Shown here: positions 1-8,428 of the stretch, piece after piece
How the letters are laid out: each line of letters begins with the position of its first letter
Position numbering within the stretch: the stretch's first letter is position 1
NCBI RefSeq assembly: GCF_014648115.1
Contig: NZ_BMQM01000052.1
Span: 1-18,195 of the forward strand
Direction: 5' to 3'
DNA: 18,195 nucleotides
From: Deinococcus seoulensis
GTDB taxonomy: Bacteria; Deinococcota; Deinococci; Deinococcales; Deinococcaceae
Made by a program: the position numbers and the translations under genes
The notes under the pieces: generated by a model
Seen by the model: the letters and a program-made list of their open reading frames with translations, nothing else
Told to the model about the DNA's origin: nothing
The model's database searches: none

Positions 1-60
1 TCAGGTCTAGCCCGTATCCGCGTGCGCCGACTCGTTTCATAGCCTTATTATGACAAATGC

Positions 61-88
61 TCTATAAGCCATTCAATCGGAGTCCGTA
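61..88. mobile_element. Right-end fragment of the TNA-targeting MITE family (copy A)
   Basis: The sequence CAATCGGAGTCCGTA and the preceding AAGCCATT match the right end of the complete copies at 5768 and 8598. The element stops directly at TCA (89-91), which is the TGA stop codon of the 805-aa minus-strand gene. To the left, positions 1-60 do not resemble the usual left end (TACGGATTCCG), so this copy is truncated or heavily decayed. A TCA at 37-39 could be the other half of a target duplication, but without a recognisable left end that is not secure. Confidence 0.75.
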
Positions 89-2506
89 TCAGCGCAGGGC
101 CATGCCGGTCACGTACTGAATGCGGATGTGCCGGTCCCTGGACGCCTGCGCGCCCCGGCCCTTGCCGGGTTCGCCGACCAGCCGGGCGTTCAGGTACGGG
201 GTGTTCCCGCTGCCCCGCTCGATGCTGAGGGGTTCGAGTTCTTCCAGGACGCTGCGCCCGGCGCTGGGCTGCCCGGACCAGCCGACGTACTTCTCGACGT
301 TGTACTGCACCAGTACGCGTTGCCCGGCCTCGATGGCGCGTTCCAGGAAGGCGCGTTTCTGGCGGGTGTCGTCCATGATGGTCAGTTCTGCCGAGGGGTT
401 CTCCGGGACGGCCAGGTCGGTGGTGGGGCTCAGGCCCAGGGTGTCCAGGGCGCGGCGCACGGCGTCCACGTTCGCGGCGTCCACCGTGAACAGGTTCGGG
501 CCGATGACCGGGCCGATCAGGCCTTTCAGGCGCGGGTGTGCGGCCAGCGCGGCGGCCTGCGGGTGGGACAGCAGCGCCACGCTCGCCAGGGACGGCGGCG
601 GCGTCTGCCCGCTCCAGACGCCCAGTTGCAGCCGCAACGCGCCGGGCAGGCGGCCCTTGACGCGCGCCTCCAGGTCCGGCAGGAACGATGCGGGCAGAGC
701 GCCGGGCGGGGTGGGGCGCAGTTCCAGGCGGCCGTCCGGGCGGGTGGTCACGCGGCCGCGCAGCATTCCGCGGGCGTGCAGGTCCACGCTGCCGTCGGCG
801 CGGAAGGAGCCGTCCGGGTTGAACGAGAAGGTCGCGGTGGGCGGCGCGTCGGCCAGCAGGACGGGCGTGCCGGACGGCAGTTTGAAGTTGGTGTCCGGGG
901 GCAGCAGGAACCGCTCGCCGACCGGGGTGCCGCCGAGTTTCTTCAGGGCGGCCGCCCGTTCGGCGGGGGTGGGGTACTCCAGCAGCGTGGCCGCGCGGTG
1001 CAGGGTCAGGCGGTCGCGGCGCGCCGCCCAGTCTTCCAGGCTGCGCTGCACGCCCGGCGCGAGGGGCGTGGCGGACCCGGCCTGCAAGCCGGTCAGCAGG
1101 TCCGGGAGGTTCAGGCCGCTTTCCAGCGCGGCGTACACGCTCTGGCGGGTCAGGCGGTACGAGGCGGTCTGCCCGTCGAAGCGCACGGCCTCGGCGGCGG
1201 CCAGCAGCGGCCACTGCTGCGGCGTGAGGTTGGCGGGGTACACCAGCAGGTCGAAGTTCGGTTGCAGGATCCAGGCCGGGCCGGACGGGGCGGGCGGGGT
1301 CATGAGGTGCGCGGGCGTGACGGCCGATTCCGGTCCCTCGCCGCTGACGTGCACCAGCCCGGCCGTGCTGAGCTGGCCGCGCAGCGCGACGGCCACCCAC
1401 CGGTCCAGCGCGTCGGGCCGGGCCGATTGGCCGGGCCGGGAACCCAGCAGTTCCGGCGGCGTGACCAGCCGGGTCAGGCGGATCACCTCGGCCTGCGTGG
1501 TCGCGTGCGGCAGGGCGCGCAGCACGGCGCCCAGCAGTCGCCGCACGACCGTGACCGAGTTGAAGGACGCGCGGGCGTCTTCCGGCTGGACGTGCCCGCC
1601 CGGGCCGCTCAGAACGGCGCGCAGCCGCGCCGGGTCGAGGGTCGTCAGGTGCCGCTCGGCCTGCGCGGTGACCGTCACGCGGTCGCCCTCGCGGATCATC
1701 AGGCCCAGGTTCAGGGCCGCGATCACCCAGCCTTCCAGGTCGTCCACGGCCGTGACGCTCCTGGCAAGGTTCTTCAGGGACGCGCGGCTGATCGTGCCGG
1801 TCTTCGTGACGGCCAGCGGGTGCAGGCGCACGCCGCGCAGCACCTCCAGCAGCCGCAGGGGCGTCAGGTCCGTCTGGCCGGGCGCGGCTGGCACCTCGGT
1901 CGGGGGGGCCGTGATGGGCGGGGCGGGTTCCGGCGGCAGCAGGGGCCTCAGGCGCGGGTCGAGCAGGACGCGGCTGGGCAGCCGTCCCAGCGGTTCGAAC
2001 TGGCTGTAGTACGACTGCATCCAGACGTTCGGGAGCGCCTCGGGCAGCAGCAGACCGCCCGTCAGCAGTTCCCACAGCGCGGCGGCCCCGGTGAATTCCG
2101 ACACCGAGAAGTCCCCGACCCTGCCCTTCGGACTGCCGAACACGCGCGGGTCGCCGCGCAAATCCCGCAGTCGCAGGAAGACGTGCAGGTCCCAGCCGTC
2201 CATGAATCCGCCCTGCCGGGCCACCTCGTTCAGTGCGGCGCGTTCCATGACGCTCAGGCTCGCCACCAGTTTCCGCAGCCGTTCCGGGCTGCTGCGCACC
2301 TGACCGATCACCTCGGCCGCGCGGGCGCCACTGCCGATCTTCTCGCCGCTGTACCGGGCCGCGATCCGTTGCTGGTACGGGCGAGGCAGGCGGCTGATGG
2401 AATCGTCGAAGTCCTGGGCCTTGCGTTCCTCCAGGCCCGCCACGGCGTCCATCGCGACCTTCGCGTTGGCTTTCGTGAACGGTCCCTGGTCGGCCCCGCC
2501 ACTCAC
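89..2506 (-). CDS. Helicase-associated protein, XPB/Ssl2-like helicase-N domain plus WYL-like C-terminus
   Basis: This 805-aa protein is the last gene of the XPB operon. Residues about 411-510, starting near ILQPNFDLLVYP, resemble the domain known as XPB/Ssl2-like helicase N-terminal (Helicase_C_3). Residues about 711-803 (QRVLVQYNVEKYVGW, and later EPLSIERGSGNTPYLNARL) resemble a WYL-type ligand or nucleic-acid-sensing fold. There is no Walker A, so it is not itself an ATPase. A proline-rich hinge lies at about 190-215. The start is GTG, overlapping the upstream stop as GTGA, with GGAGG 7 nt before it, so translation is probably coupled. In mycobacteria a similar protein is encoded next to XPB (from memory), which suggests a physical partner of the helicase. 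The family call is by eye; a DNA-repair or transcription-linked role is inferred. Its stop codon abuts a MITE end. Confidence 0.8.
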   Translation of the reverse strand: MSGGADQGPFTKANAKVAMDAVAGLEERKAQDFDDSISRLPRPYQQRIAARYSGEKIGSGARAAEVIGQVRSSPERLRKLVASLSVMERAALNEVARQGGFMDGWDLHVFLRLRDLRGDPRVFGSPKGRVGDFSVSEFTGAAALWELLTGGLLLPEALPNVWMQSYYSQFEPLGRLPSRVLLDPRLRPLLPPEPAPPITAPPTEVPAAPGQTDLTPLRLLEVLRGVRLHPLAVTKTGTISRASLKNLARSVTAVDDLEGWVIAALNLGLMIREGDRVTVTAQAERHLTTLDPARLRAVLSGPGGHVQPEDARASFNSVTVVRRLLGAVLRALPHATTQAEVIRLTRLVTPPELLGSRPGQSARPDALDRWVAVALRGQLSTAGLVHVSGEGPESAVTPAHLMTPPAPSGPAWILQPNFDLLVYPANLTPQQWPLLAAAEAVRFDGQTASYRLTRQSVYAALESGLNLPDLLTGLQAGSATPLAPGVQRSLEDWAARRDRLTLHRAATLLEYPTPAERAAALKKLGGTPVGERFLLPPDTNFKLPSGTPVLLADAPPTATFSFNPDGSFRADGSVDLHARGMLRGRVTTRPDGRLELRPTPPGALPASFLPDLEARVKGRLPGALRLQLGVWSGQTPPPSLASVALLSHPQAAALAAHPRLKGLIGPVIGPNLFTVDAANVDAVRRALDTLGLSPTTDLAVPENPSAELTIMDDTRQKRAFLERAIEAGQRVLVQYNVEKYVGWSGQPSAGRSVLEELEPLSIERGSGNTPYLNARLVGEPGKGRGAQASRDRHIRIQYVTGMALR

Positions 2507-2856
2507 GGCTGGCCTCCGTTCACGCGGGGCGTGTGCCCGGCGCGGCGCAGGGCGTCCAGCGCAGCGGCGTCCGTGCCGGGGCGCAGCAGCGCGAAGGTCG
2601 GCGCGAGCCGCTCGGCGACGTGCGGGCTCAGCCGCGTGTCGCTCAGCAGGGCGTCCAGGTCGGCCGGGTCCTGCACTTCCAGCAGGATCAGGCCCGCGTG
2701 GACGGTCAGGCGTTCGGGTATGAAGGTCGGTTCCGGCAGGGCCGGGGCGGCCTTCGCGCGCGCCTTTCTGGCTGGTGCGGGCGCGGCGGGCGCGGGGGTC
2801 TCTTCAGGGCGAGCCTTGGGGGGCCGCCCGCGTCGTTTGGGAGTCTGGTCGGTCAT
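2503..2856 (-). CDS. Small protein with AT-hook-like N-terminus, in the XPB operon
   Basis: The protein is 117 aa. Residues 7-14 read KRRGRPPK, with the G10-R11-P12 core of an AT-hook, a minor-groove DNA-binding motif. A low-complexity Pro/Ala/Lys stretch follows to about residue 42. The remainder (FIPERLTVHAGLILLEV onward) looks like a small mixed alpha/beta domain that I do not recognise. The gene lies 54 nt after the XPB helicase and overlaps the next gene by 4 nt, so the three are very probably one transcript. I infer a DNA-binding accessory factor for the helicase. The motif is short and in a basic, proline-rich context, so binding is not established. A charged solubility tail is the alternative. 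Confidence 0.7.
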   Translation of the reverse strand: MTDQTPKRRGRPPKARPEETPAPAAPAPARKARAKAAPALPEPTFIPERLTVHAGLILLEVQDPADLDALLSDTRLSPHVAERLAPTFALLRPGTDAAALDALRRAGHTPRVNGGQP

Positions 2857-2910
2857 GAGGTACGTGCATCCTGCGCATGGAACGGCGCCGTGTCAATGCA
2901 CGCCCGGCGC

Positions 2911-4593
2911 TTACAGTTCGCTCTCGTCGATGATGTCGTACGTGTAGCCCTGCTCCGCGAGGAACAGTTGCCGGTGGTGCGCGTAGTCCTCCTCGATGGT
3001 CTCGCGGGTCACCAGCGAGTAGAAGTGCGCGCCGCGCCCGTCGGCCTTGGGCCGCAGCAGCCGCCCGAGCCGCTGCGCTTCCTCCTGCCGGGACCCGAAC
3101 GCGCCGGACACCTGCACGAGCACCTCGGCGTCCGGGAGGTCCAGCGCGAAATTCCCGACCTTCGAGAGCAGCAGCGTGCGCAGCCTCCCCTCGCGGAACG
3201 CCTGGAACAGCCGCTCGCGCTCGCGCTGCGGGGTCTTCCCGGTGATCAGCGGCGCCTCCAGGTCGGCGGCCATCAGGTCCAGCTGGTCCAGGTACGCGCC
3301 GATCACCAGGGTCGGCACGTCCGGGTGGCGGGCCAGGACGGCGCGCAGCGCGGCGCGCTTGGCGGGGTTCACGGCGGCCAGCCGGTGCTTCTGCCGGTCG
3401 GGCGCGGCGGCGTACGCGGGCCGCTCGTCCGCCGGGAGACGCAACCTGACCTCGGCGCAGGCGGCGGCCGCGATCCAGCCCTGCGCTTCGAGGGTCTTCC
3501 AGGGCTGGTCGTAGCGTTTCGGGCCGATCAGGGCGAACACGTCGCCCTCGCGGCCGTCCTCGCGGACCAGGGTGGCGGTCAGGCCCAGGCGGCGGCGGGC
3601 CTGCACGCCGGCCGTCAGGCGGAACACCGGGGCGGGCAGCAGGTGAACCTCGTCGTAGATGATCAGGCCCCACTCGGCCGCGCCGATCAGGCTCATGTGC
3701 GGATACTCCTCCCCGGCGGGCGCTCCGGGGCGGCGGTGCGTGAGCATCTGGTACGTGCACAGTGTCACGGGCGCCAGTTCCCGCCCGGCGGGGCGGCCCG
3801 GCGCGTACTCCTGCACGTCGTCCGGGGTCAGGTCCGTCTTGGCGAGCAGTTCGCGTTGCCACTGGTTCACGCTGGTGCGGTTGGTGGTCAGCACCAGCGT
3901 CCGCTGCCCCACCAGGCTCATGGCGACCATGCCGACCACCGTCTTGCCCGCGCCGGGCGCGAGGACGACCACGCCGGACCCGCCGGTGTCGCTGCCGCTC
4001 TGGTAGAACGCCTGCGCCGCCTCCCGCTGGTAGTCGCGCACGGTCAGGTCCGGCGCGAGATTCACGGCGAACGGTGCGCCCGGCGCGTACCCGGCGTGGT
4101 CGTCGACGGGCCACCCGGCGTCCATCAGGGCGCGTTTGAGTTCCCCGCGCGCTCCGGCGTCCACGGTGTACACCACGTCGCTCATGCGTTCGCGCAGCAG
4201 CGGCCCCACGGCCTTGTGGCGGGCCAGTTCGCTCAGCAGCGGGCCGTCGCCGGGCGCGGCGGACAGGATCAACGCCTCGTCGAAGCGGTCCAGGGTCAGG
4301 CGGCCCCAGCGGCCCACCAGTTCGCGGATGTCGGTCACGACGTTCCCCGGCAGCGGGAATTTCGCGTGTCCTTCCAGGGCGCCCAGCATGGCGTCGGCGG
4401 TCATGCCGGTGCTCGCGGCGTTCCACAGCGACAGCGGGGTCACGCGGTACGTGTGCAGGTGCTCGGGGCTGCTGACGAGTTCCGCGAACGGCGCGATGGC
4501 CGCGCGGGCCTCGTCGGCGCGCGGGTTGAACGCCTCCAGGAAGACGCTGCGGTCCGCCTGCACGATCAGCGGGTTCATGGGGTCGGTCGCCAT
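2911..4593 (-). CDS. XPB/Rad25-type DEAD/DEAH superfamily 2 DNA helicase
   Basis: The 560-aa protein carries a full SF2 helicase core. Motif I is A212-PGAGKT-218. Motif II is DEVH at 314-317, and motif III is LTAT at 338-341. The XPB-specific RED motif (R344-E345-D346) follows directly. Motif V lies near LLLSKVGNFALDLPDA (474-489), and motif VI is QRLGRLLRPK (507-516). Residues 1-180 form the damage-recognition-like N-terminal region typical of bacterial XPB. Members are 3'-5' ATP-dependent DNA helicases or translocases. In bacteria their role (repair, possibly transcription-linked) is unsettled. This is the first gene of a three-gene minus-strand operon. A weak -10 (TATGCT, minus strand, 4603-4608) ends 10 nt before the ATG, so the leader may be very short. 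Identification is firm; the biological role is not. Confidence 0.93.
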   Translation of the reverse strand: MATDPMNPLIVQADRSVFLEAFNPRADEARAAIAPFAELVSSPEHLHTYRVTPLSLWNAASTGMTADAMLGALEGHAKFPLPGNVVTDIRELVGRWGRLTLDRFDEALILSAAPGDGPLLSELARHKAVGPLLRERMSDVVYTVDAGARGELKRALMDAGWPVDDHAGYAPGAPFAVNLAPDLTVRDYQREAAQAFYQSGSDTGGSGVVVLAPGAGKTVVGMVAMSLVGQRTLVLTTNRTSVNQWQRELLAKTDLTPDDVQEYAPGRPAGRELAPVTLCTYQMLTHRRPGAPAGEEYPHMSLIGAAEWGLIIYDEVHLLPAPVFRLTAGVQARRRLGLTATLVREDGREGDVFALIGPKRYDQPWKTLEAQGWIAAAACAEVRLRLPADERPAYAAAPDRQKHRLAAVNPAKRAALRAVLARHPDVPTLVIGAYLDQLDLMAADLEAPLITGKTPQRERERLFQAFREGRLRTLLLSKVGNFALDLPDAEVLVQVSGAFGSRQEEAQRLGRLLRPKADGRGAHFYSLVTRETIEEDYAHHRQLFLAEQGYTYDIIDESEL

Positions 4594-4602
4594 ACGCCCG
4601 GC

Positions 4603-4608
4603 AGCATA
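4603..4608 (-). promoter_or_regulatory. Possible -10 element of the XPB operon
   Basis: The minus strand reads TATGCT, four of six matches to TATAAT, ending 10 nt before the ATG at 4593. Transcription would start only a few nucleotides before the start codon, and no ribosome-binding site is visible, which fits a near-leaderless mRNA. No convincing -35 was found. The site is weak and rests on position. Confidence 0.3.
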
Positions 4609-4694
4609 GAGCAGTTCACCGGACGGTCCCTGCCGCGCCGCTGCCCTGTCCCGCCCTGTCCTGCCCTGCGGTCACGGCCCGCCCGCGCCGGGGG

Positions 4695-4708
4695 TATCGT
4701 GAACCCAG
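4695..4708 (+). promoter_or_regulatory. Candidate -10 for a leaderless start of the DMT transporter transcript
   Basis: TATCGT at 4695-4700 fits the TANNNT form of a -10. Its last T is 9 nt before an ATG at 4709, the spacing expected if transcription starts at or just before the A of the ATG. The only upstream -35-like sequence is a poor GTCACG at 4671. A GGGGG run at 4690-4694 could instead be a ribosome-binding site for GTG 4699. Confidence 0.4.
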
Positions 4709-4789
4709 ATGCCGAGTCCTGCCCCGCGCCCGCCCCGCCCCGCACGCCCGACCACCCCCGGATCACCCCACCTGCGCGGCCCGCTGTGA
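4709..4789 (+). CDS. Possible 26-codon leader ORF coupled to the transporter
   Basis: ATG at 4709 opens a 26-codon frame starting MPSPAPRPPRP and ending in TGA at 4787-4789. That stop overlaps the in-frame GTG (4786) of the transporter as GTGA, the same coupling geometry used elsewhere in this window. The peptide is Pro/Arg-rich and has no recognisable domain. It may be a translated leader that couples to the transporter, or the arrangement may be coincidental and the transporter may start at GTG 4699. Confidence is low because the ORF is so short. Confidence 0.3.
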   Translation: MPSPAPRPPRPARPTTPGSPHLRGPL

Positions 4790-5682
4790 CGGCCACCCTG
4801 ACGCCCGCCACGCGCGCCTCCCGGCCCCTGCGCGGCGCGGCGCTGCTGGCGGGCGCGCTGCTGCTGTTCGCGTGCCTGGACGCCACGGTCAAGCACCTGA
4901 CCGCCGAGTACCCGGTGCCGCTGGTCGCCAGCGTCCGGTACGCGGTGCAGCTGCTGCTGATGACGGCCCTGCTGGCACCGTCACGCGGGCGGTCCATGCT
5001 GGTCACGCAGCGCCCCTGGCTGGTCGCGGCCCGCTCCATGACGCTGGTGCTGCTGACCCTGCTGATGAACTCCGCGCTGCAACGCCTGCCGCTGGCCGAG
5101 GCGACCGCCCTGTCGTTCGCGGCGCCGCTGCTGGTCGTCCTGCTGGCCCAGCCGCTGCTGCGCGAACGGGTCGGGTGGCTGCGCGGCGCGGGCGTCCTGG
5201 CGGGCTTCGCGGGCGTGCTGCTGATCGCACGGCCCGGCGGGAACCTCGACCCGCTGGGCGTGACGCTGGCGCTGCTGGCCGCCTGCTCGAACGCCGCGTA
5301 CCAGCTGCTGTCGCGGGTGCTGGGCGGCACGGAACGCCCCGTGAACCTGCTGTACTCCAGCGCCCTGATCGGCACGCTGTGCTTCGGGCTGATGCTGCCG
5401 TGGTTCCTGCACGGCCCGCCCCTGACACCCCTGCGCGCCGCACTGTTCCTGAGCCTGGGCGTGACGGGCGGCGTGGGGCACCTGCTGTTCACGCTGGCGT
5501 TCCGCGAGGCGCCCGCCTCGTTCCTGGCGCCCATCTCGTACCTGCAACTCGTGTGGGCGGCGCTGCTGGGCCTGCTGATCTTCGGTCACGTGCCCGACCC
5601 GCTGGCCCTGACCGGCATGGCGGTGCTGCTCGCGGCGGGCGTGGGCGTGGCCGCCTTCGGAGGGCGCAGGCAGGAGCGGTAG
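4786..5682 (+). CDS. DMT-superfamily (EamA-type) transporter
   Basis: From GTG 4786 this is a 298-aa protein, the usual size for the EamA/DMT family, with about ten hydrophobic helices in two repeated halves. The first half begins with GAALLAGALLLFACLDATVK (residues 17-36) and includes LPLAEATALSFAAPLLVVLL. The second half begins near residue 154 and includes REAPASFLAPISYLQLVWAA, a typical EamA signature. The family moves small metabolites across the inner membrane; the substrate cannot be read from sequence. The start is uncertain: GTG 4699 is also in frame and would add 29 residues. The gene is single, divergent from the XPB operon, and ends 33 nt before a strong hairpin terminator. Confidence 0.85.
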   Translation: MTATLTPATRASRPLRGAALLAGALLLFACLDATVKHLTAEYPVPLVASVRYAVQLLLMTALLAPSRGRSMLVTQRPWLVAARSMTLVLLTLLMNSALQRLPLAEATALSFAAPLLVVLLAQPLLRERVGWLRGAGVLAGFAGVLLIARPGGNLDPLGVTLALLAACSNAAYQLLSRVLGGTERPVNLLYSSALIGTLCFGLMLPWFLHGPPLTPLRAALFLSLGVTGGVGHLLFTLAFREAPASFLAPISYLQLVWAALLGLLIFGHVPDPLALTGMAVLLAAGVGVAAFGGRRQER

Positions 5683-5715
5683 GCAGGAGGGAATGGGCAG
5701 GAGGAGACAGGAAAG

Positions 5716-5744
5716 AGAGGCCCGGACGCGCTGTCCGGGCCTCT
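5716..5744. terminator. Perfect 12-bp hairpin between convergent genes
   Basis: AGAGGCCCGGAC (5716-5727) and GTCCGGGCCTCT (5733-5744) are exact inverted repeats around a 5-nt loop. It lies 33 nt after the DMT transporter stop and faces the convergent MFS exporter, so it could act on both strands. No U-tract follows on either strand, which is unlike a classical intrinsic terminator, although such stems are common in high-GC genomes. It was probably the terminator next to the MFS gene before the MITE at 5768 inserted in between. Confidence 0.75.
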
Positions 5745-5767
5745 GCTGCTTGGGTGGGGCCTGCTCA

Positions 5768-5868
5768 TACGGGTTCCGTTTATTTCGTTAACAGATCGGA
5801 ACCCGCCCAGCTCCTACTCGCTCCGCTCGGACCCAGCGGCTTCATAAGCCATTCAATCGGAGTCCGTA
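5768..5868. mobile_element. MITE copy B, 101 bp, TCA target duplication at a stop codon
   Basis: The left end TACGGGTTCCGTTTA and the inverted right end TACGGACTCCGATTG form imperfect terminal inverted repeats. TCA flanks both sides (5765-5767 and 5869-5871), a 3-bp duplication. The right-hand TCA is the TGA stop codon of the MFS exporter. This is the short form: it lacks a 31-bp internal module present in the 132-bp copy at 8598. An internal hairpin GGCTT/AAGCC lies at 5838-5850. No transposase is encoded, so mobilisation must have been in trans. Confidence 0.85.
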
Positions 5869-7791
5869 TCAGCCTTCCAGCGAGGCGAGGCCGCCGGATT
5901 CGCCCTTGCCCTCGCCCTTGCGGGGCAGGCGCAGGTTCGGCATGGGCAGCGCGGCCAGCAGCGCCAGGAACGCCACGAGGATGCTCACGAGGTAGATGCG
6001 GCTGACGGTCGTGGCGAACGCGACCTTGATGGCGCGGCCCACCTTGTCCAGGGTGGTGTCGGCCTGCGTGATCGCGTCGGCCTGCGCGGTGTCCAGGCCC
6101 GCCTTGATCTGCGCGATGACCGCCTCGCGGCCCTGCGGGGTGGCGATGGCCTCGGCGGGAATGTTCTTCAGCTGGGTGCCCAGCTCGGCCGGGAACTGCG
6201 GGTTGGTGGCGACGGCCTGCACGGCGGCGATGTTGCCGGTGTTCACGGCGCCGGTCACGGCGGTCAGCACGCCGTCGAAGCCCTTGCGGATGCCGTCGGC
6301 GGTGGTGGCCTTCACGGCGGCCGCGTCGAAGCTGGCCTGCGGGCTGCGGCTCTCGCTGGCGCCGCCGGTGCCGCCGCTCAGGGCGTCGAGTTGCGCGCGG
6401 ATGGCGGGGGGCGCGTCGGCCTTGACGGGTTCCAGCTGCCGGCTGATCTGCGTGGGCAGCATGGCGGTCAGGATCGCGCCGAACACGGCGGTCCCGATGA
6501 CACTCCCGAACTGCTGGAAGAACTGCCCGCTGCTGGTGGCCACGCCGATCTCCCAGGGTTTCACGGCGTTCTGGATGGCGAGGTTGAACAGCGGCAGGGC
6601 GGGACCCAGGCCCAGGCCCAGCACGACCATGTACAGCACCACGCGCAGGTACGGCGTGTCGGCGCTCAGGGTGCTGAGCAGCCCGAAGCCGCCCATCATC
6701 AGCAGCAGGCCGATGATGATCATGGTCTTGTAGTACCCCAGGCGGGAGGCCAGCTGGCCGCTGCCGATCGCGCCGGCGATCAGGCCCATGGTCAGGGGGA
6801 TCGTGGCGGTCCCGGCGGCCGTGGCGGACACGCCCTGCACGTTCACGAGGTACAGGCTCAGGAACAGGATCGCGCCCAGGAACGCCGCGCCGATGAAGAA
6901 GCGGGCCAGGACGCCCCACGCGAAGGTAGGGTTCTTGAACAGGCTCAGCGGCAGGATGGGGCTCTCGTGGCGGGACTCGACGAACAGGAACAGGATCAGG
7001 GACACGACGCTGGTGGCGAACAGACCCAGCACGGTGGGGCTGGTCCAGGCGTACGTGCCGTCCGCGCCGAAGGTCAGGGCCAGCAGCAGCGGCACGCTGA
7101 ACACGATGATCAGCAGCGCGCCCAGGTAGTCGATCTTGGGTTTCAGGCCGCTGGCGAGTCGGGGCATCTTCGTGAAGATGAACGCCAGCGCCACCAGACC
7201 GATGGGCAGGTTCACGTAGAACACCCAGCGCCACGAGACGTTGTCGGTCAGGAAGCCGCCCAGCAGCGGCCCGATCACGCTGCTCAGGCCGAAGACCGCG
7301 CCGAACAGACCCTGGTACTTGCCGCGCTCGGCGGGCGCGAAGATGTCAGCGATGATCGCGAACGCCACGCTGGTCAGGGCGGCCGCGCCGAAGCCCTGAA
7401 TGCCGCGGAAGACCACGAGTTGCATCATGCCGCTGCCGAACACGTTGTTCAGGAACGGTTCGCCGGCCATGCCGCACAGGGCGCTGCCCAGCAGGAACAC
7501 CACGATCCCGAACATCAGCACGGGCTTGCGGCCGTAGATGTCCGAGAGTTTCCCGTAGATGGGCACCATGGCGGTGCTGGCGAGCAGGTAGGCGGTCGTC
7601 ACCCAGGAGTACAGGGACAGTCCCTCGAGTTCCTGGGTGATGCGCGGCAGCGCGGTCGAGACGATGGTCTGGTCGAGGGCGCTGAGGAACAGGCCGAGCA
7701 GCGTCCCGATCAGGATCAGGCGCTTGGTCGGGAAGTCCAGCGTCTCGGCGTAATCGATGCGGCCCTCTGGGGCCTGCTGGGCGTGGGTCAT
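5869..7791 (-). CDS. DHA2-family (EmrB/QacA-like) 14-TM MFS drug exporter
   Basis: The 640-aa protein starts TM1 with [18 protein letters not shown] (34-51), the D1 motif of 14-TM drug:H+ antiporters. Motif A is [11 protein letters not shown] (80-90), and motif C-like GPLLGGFL is at 174-181. Helices continue to about residue 445. A hydrophilic, Ala/Thr-rich segment at about 446-595 precedes the last helix (598-616); in this topology it would face outside. The family exports hydrophobic cations, dyes, antibiotics or other small molecules using proton-motive force. The gene overlaps the marR-type gene by 4 nt (ATGA), a classic repressor-exporter pairing, so expression is probably induced by a ligand of that regulator. 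Substrate unknown. The external loop is longer than I expect for this family. Confidence 0.92.
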   Translation of the reverse strand: MTHAQQAPEGRIDYAETLDFPTKRLILIGTLLGLFLSALDQTIVSTALPRITQELEGLSLYSWVTTAYLLASTAMVPIYGKLSDIYGRKPVLMFGIVVFLLGSALCGMAGEPFLNNVFGSGMMQLVVFRGIQGFGAAALTSVAFAIIADIFAPAERGKYQGLFGAVFGLSSVIGPLLGGFLTDNVSWRWVFYVNLPIGLVALAFIFTKMPRLASGLKPKIDYLGALLIIVFSVPLLLALTFGADGTYAWTSPTVLGLFATSVVSLILFLFVESRHESPILPLSLFKNPTFAWGVLARFFIGAAFLGAILFLSLYLVNVQGVSATAAGTATIPLTMGLIAGAIGSGQLASRLGYYKTMIIIGLLLMMGGFGLLSTLSADTPYLRVVLYMVVLGLGLGPALPLFNLAIQNAVKPWEIGVATSSGQFFQQFGSVIGTAVFGAILTAMLPTQISRQLEPVKADAPPAIRAQLDALSGGTGGASESRSPQASFDAAAVKATTADGIRKGFDGVLTAVTGAVNTGNIAAVQAVATNPQFPAELGTQLKNIPAEAIATPQGREAVIAQIKAGLDTAQADAITQADTTLDKVGRAIKVAFATTVSRIYLVSILVAFLALLAALPMPNLRLPRKGEGKGESGGLASLEG

Positions 7792-8315
7792 TCGGGGTTC
7801 TCCGGGGAAGGTGAGGTGCGGGCGCAGGGGGACGCGTGCCGGGCGTCCTGGGCGTGCAGTTCGGCCATGACGGCGGCCACGTTGTCGGCGGCCGCTTCGA
7901 TCACGTGGCGGCTGACGCGTCCGAACACCTGCTGGTACGTCTCGTTGAAGCGGCGGTCCATGCTGTCCAGGAAGGCGTGCCCGTCTCCTGTGAGGGCCAG
8001 CAGTTTGGCGCGGCGGTCGTCCGGGTTCTCGCGGCGTTCGACGAACCCGCGCTGCACGAGGCGGTCGATCAGGTGACTGGCGGCCGGGAGGCTCAGGCCG
8101 GTCAGGTCGGCCAGTCCGCCGATGCTCAGGGCGGCGTGGGCGCGCAGCTGATGCAGGGCCGTCATCTGCGAGAAGCTCATGTCGTCGCCCTGCAACTGGT
8201 CCTGCATGGCGCGCATCAGCTGTCCGGACACGTAGCGGTGCAGGCCTTTCATCTGCTCGCCCAGGCGCTGGGCGGCGGCGGCGGCGGCCGGGTCGTTGGT
8301 GGGGTTCTGGTTCAT
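7788..8315 (-). CDS. MarR-family transcriptional regulator
   Basis: The 175-aa protein has a winged helix-turn-helix at about 45-115. It includes [20 protein letters not shown] (residues 64-83), the helix-turn-helix, and [17 protein letters not shown] (93-109), the wing with the conserved D-x-R-R segment. Flanking helices (15-40 and 115-160) would form the dimer interface. MarR proteins bind palindromes as dimers and usually release them on binding a phenolic or other small ligand. It is the first gene of a two-gene operon with the exporter. AGGAGGAG lies 12 nt before the ATG. The inverted repeat at 8434-8455 is a likely autoregulatory operator. Regulation of the exporter is inferred from linkage. 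Confidence 0.92.
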   Translation of the reverse strand: MNQNPTNDPAAAAAAQRLGEQMKGLHRYVSGQLMRAMQDQLQGDDMSFSQMTALHQLRAHAALSIGGLADLTGLSLPAASHLIDRLVQRGFVERRENPDDRRAKLLALTGDGHAFLDSMDRRFNETYQQVFGRVSRHVIEAAADNVAAVMAELHAQDARHASPCARTSPSPENPE

Positions 8316-8380
8316 CGCTTGGCTGCGCTCCTCCTGGTCCGGTCCTGGGTGGGGTCCGGGGGTTCTTCCGGTCTGGTGGT

Positions 8381-8397
8381 CCCGCCGCCGTGGCGGG
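8381..8397 (-). other. Stem-loop in the probable marR leader
   Basis: CCCGCC and GGCGGG form a 6-bp stem around a 5-nt loop. It would lie in the roughly 120-nt leader between the candidate promoter near 8451 and the marR ATG at 8315. GC-rich hairpins are frequent by chance here, so a regulatory role is only a possibility. Confidence 0.35.
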
Positions 8398-8428
8398 TCA
8401 CGGATGGCCGACTGAATTGCTCTGAATC

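Noticed and set aside
30..60. A/T-rich stretch with TCATA/TATGA symmetry, considered as a promoter
   Set aside because: No -35/-10 pair with acceptable spacing on either strand, and the neighbouring gene to the left is outside the window.
48..2947. Long open frames antisense to, or out of frame with, the 805-aa gene (including a ~940-codon plus-strand frame)
   Set aside because: The predicted proteins are Arg/Gly/Gln/Pro-rich with no domains. They are the usual by-product of high GC, and the 805-aa frame has recognisable domains and operon geometry.
6391..8076. A ~560-codon plus-strand frame opposite the exporter and marR genes
   Set aside because: It is His/Gln/Ala-rich and low-complexity, with no family resemblance; the opposite strand encodes clear MFS and MarR proteins.
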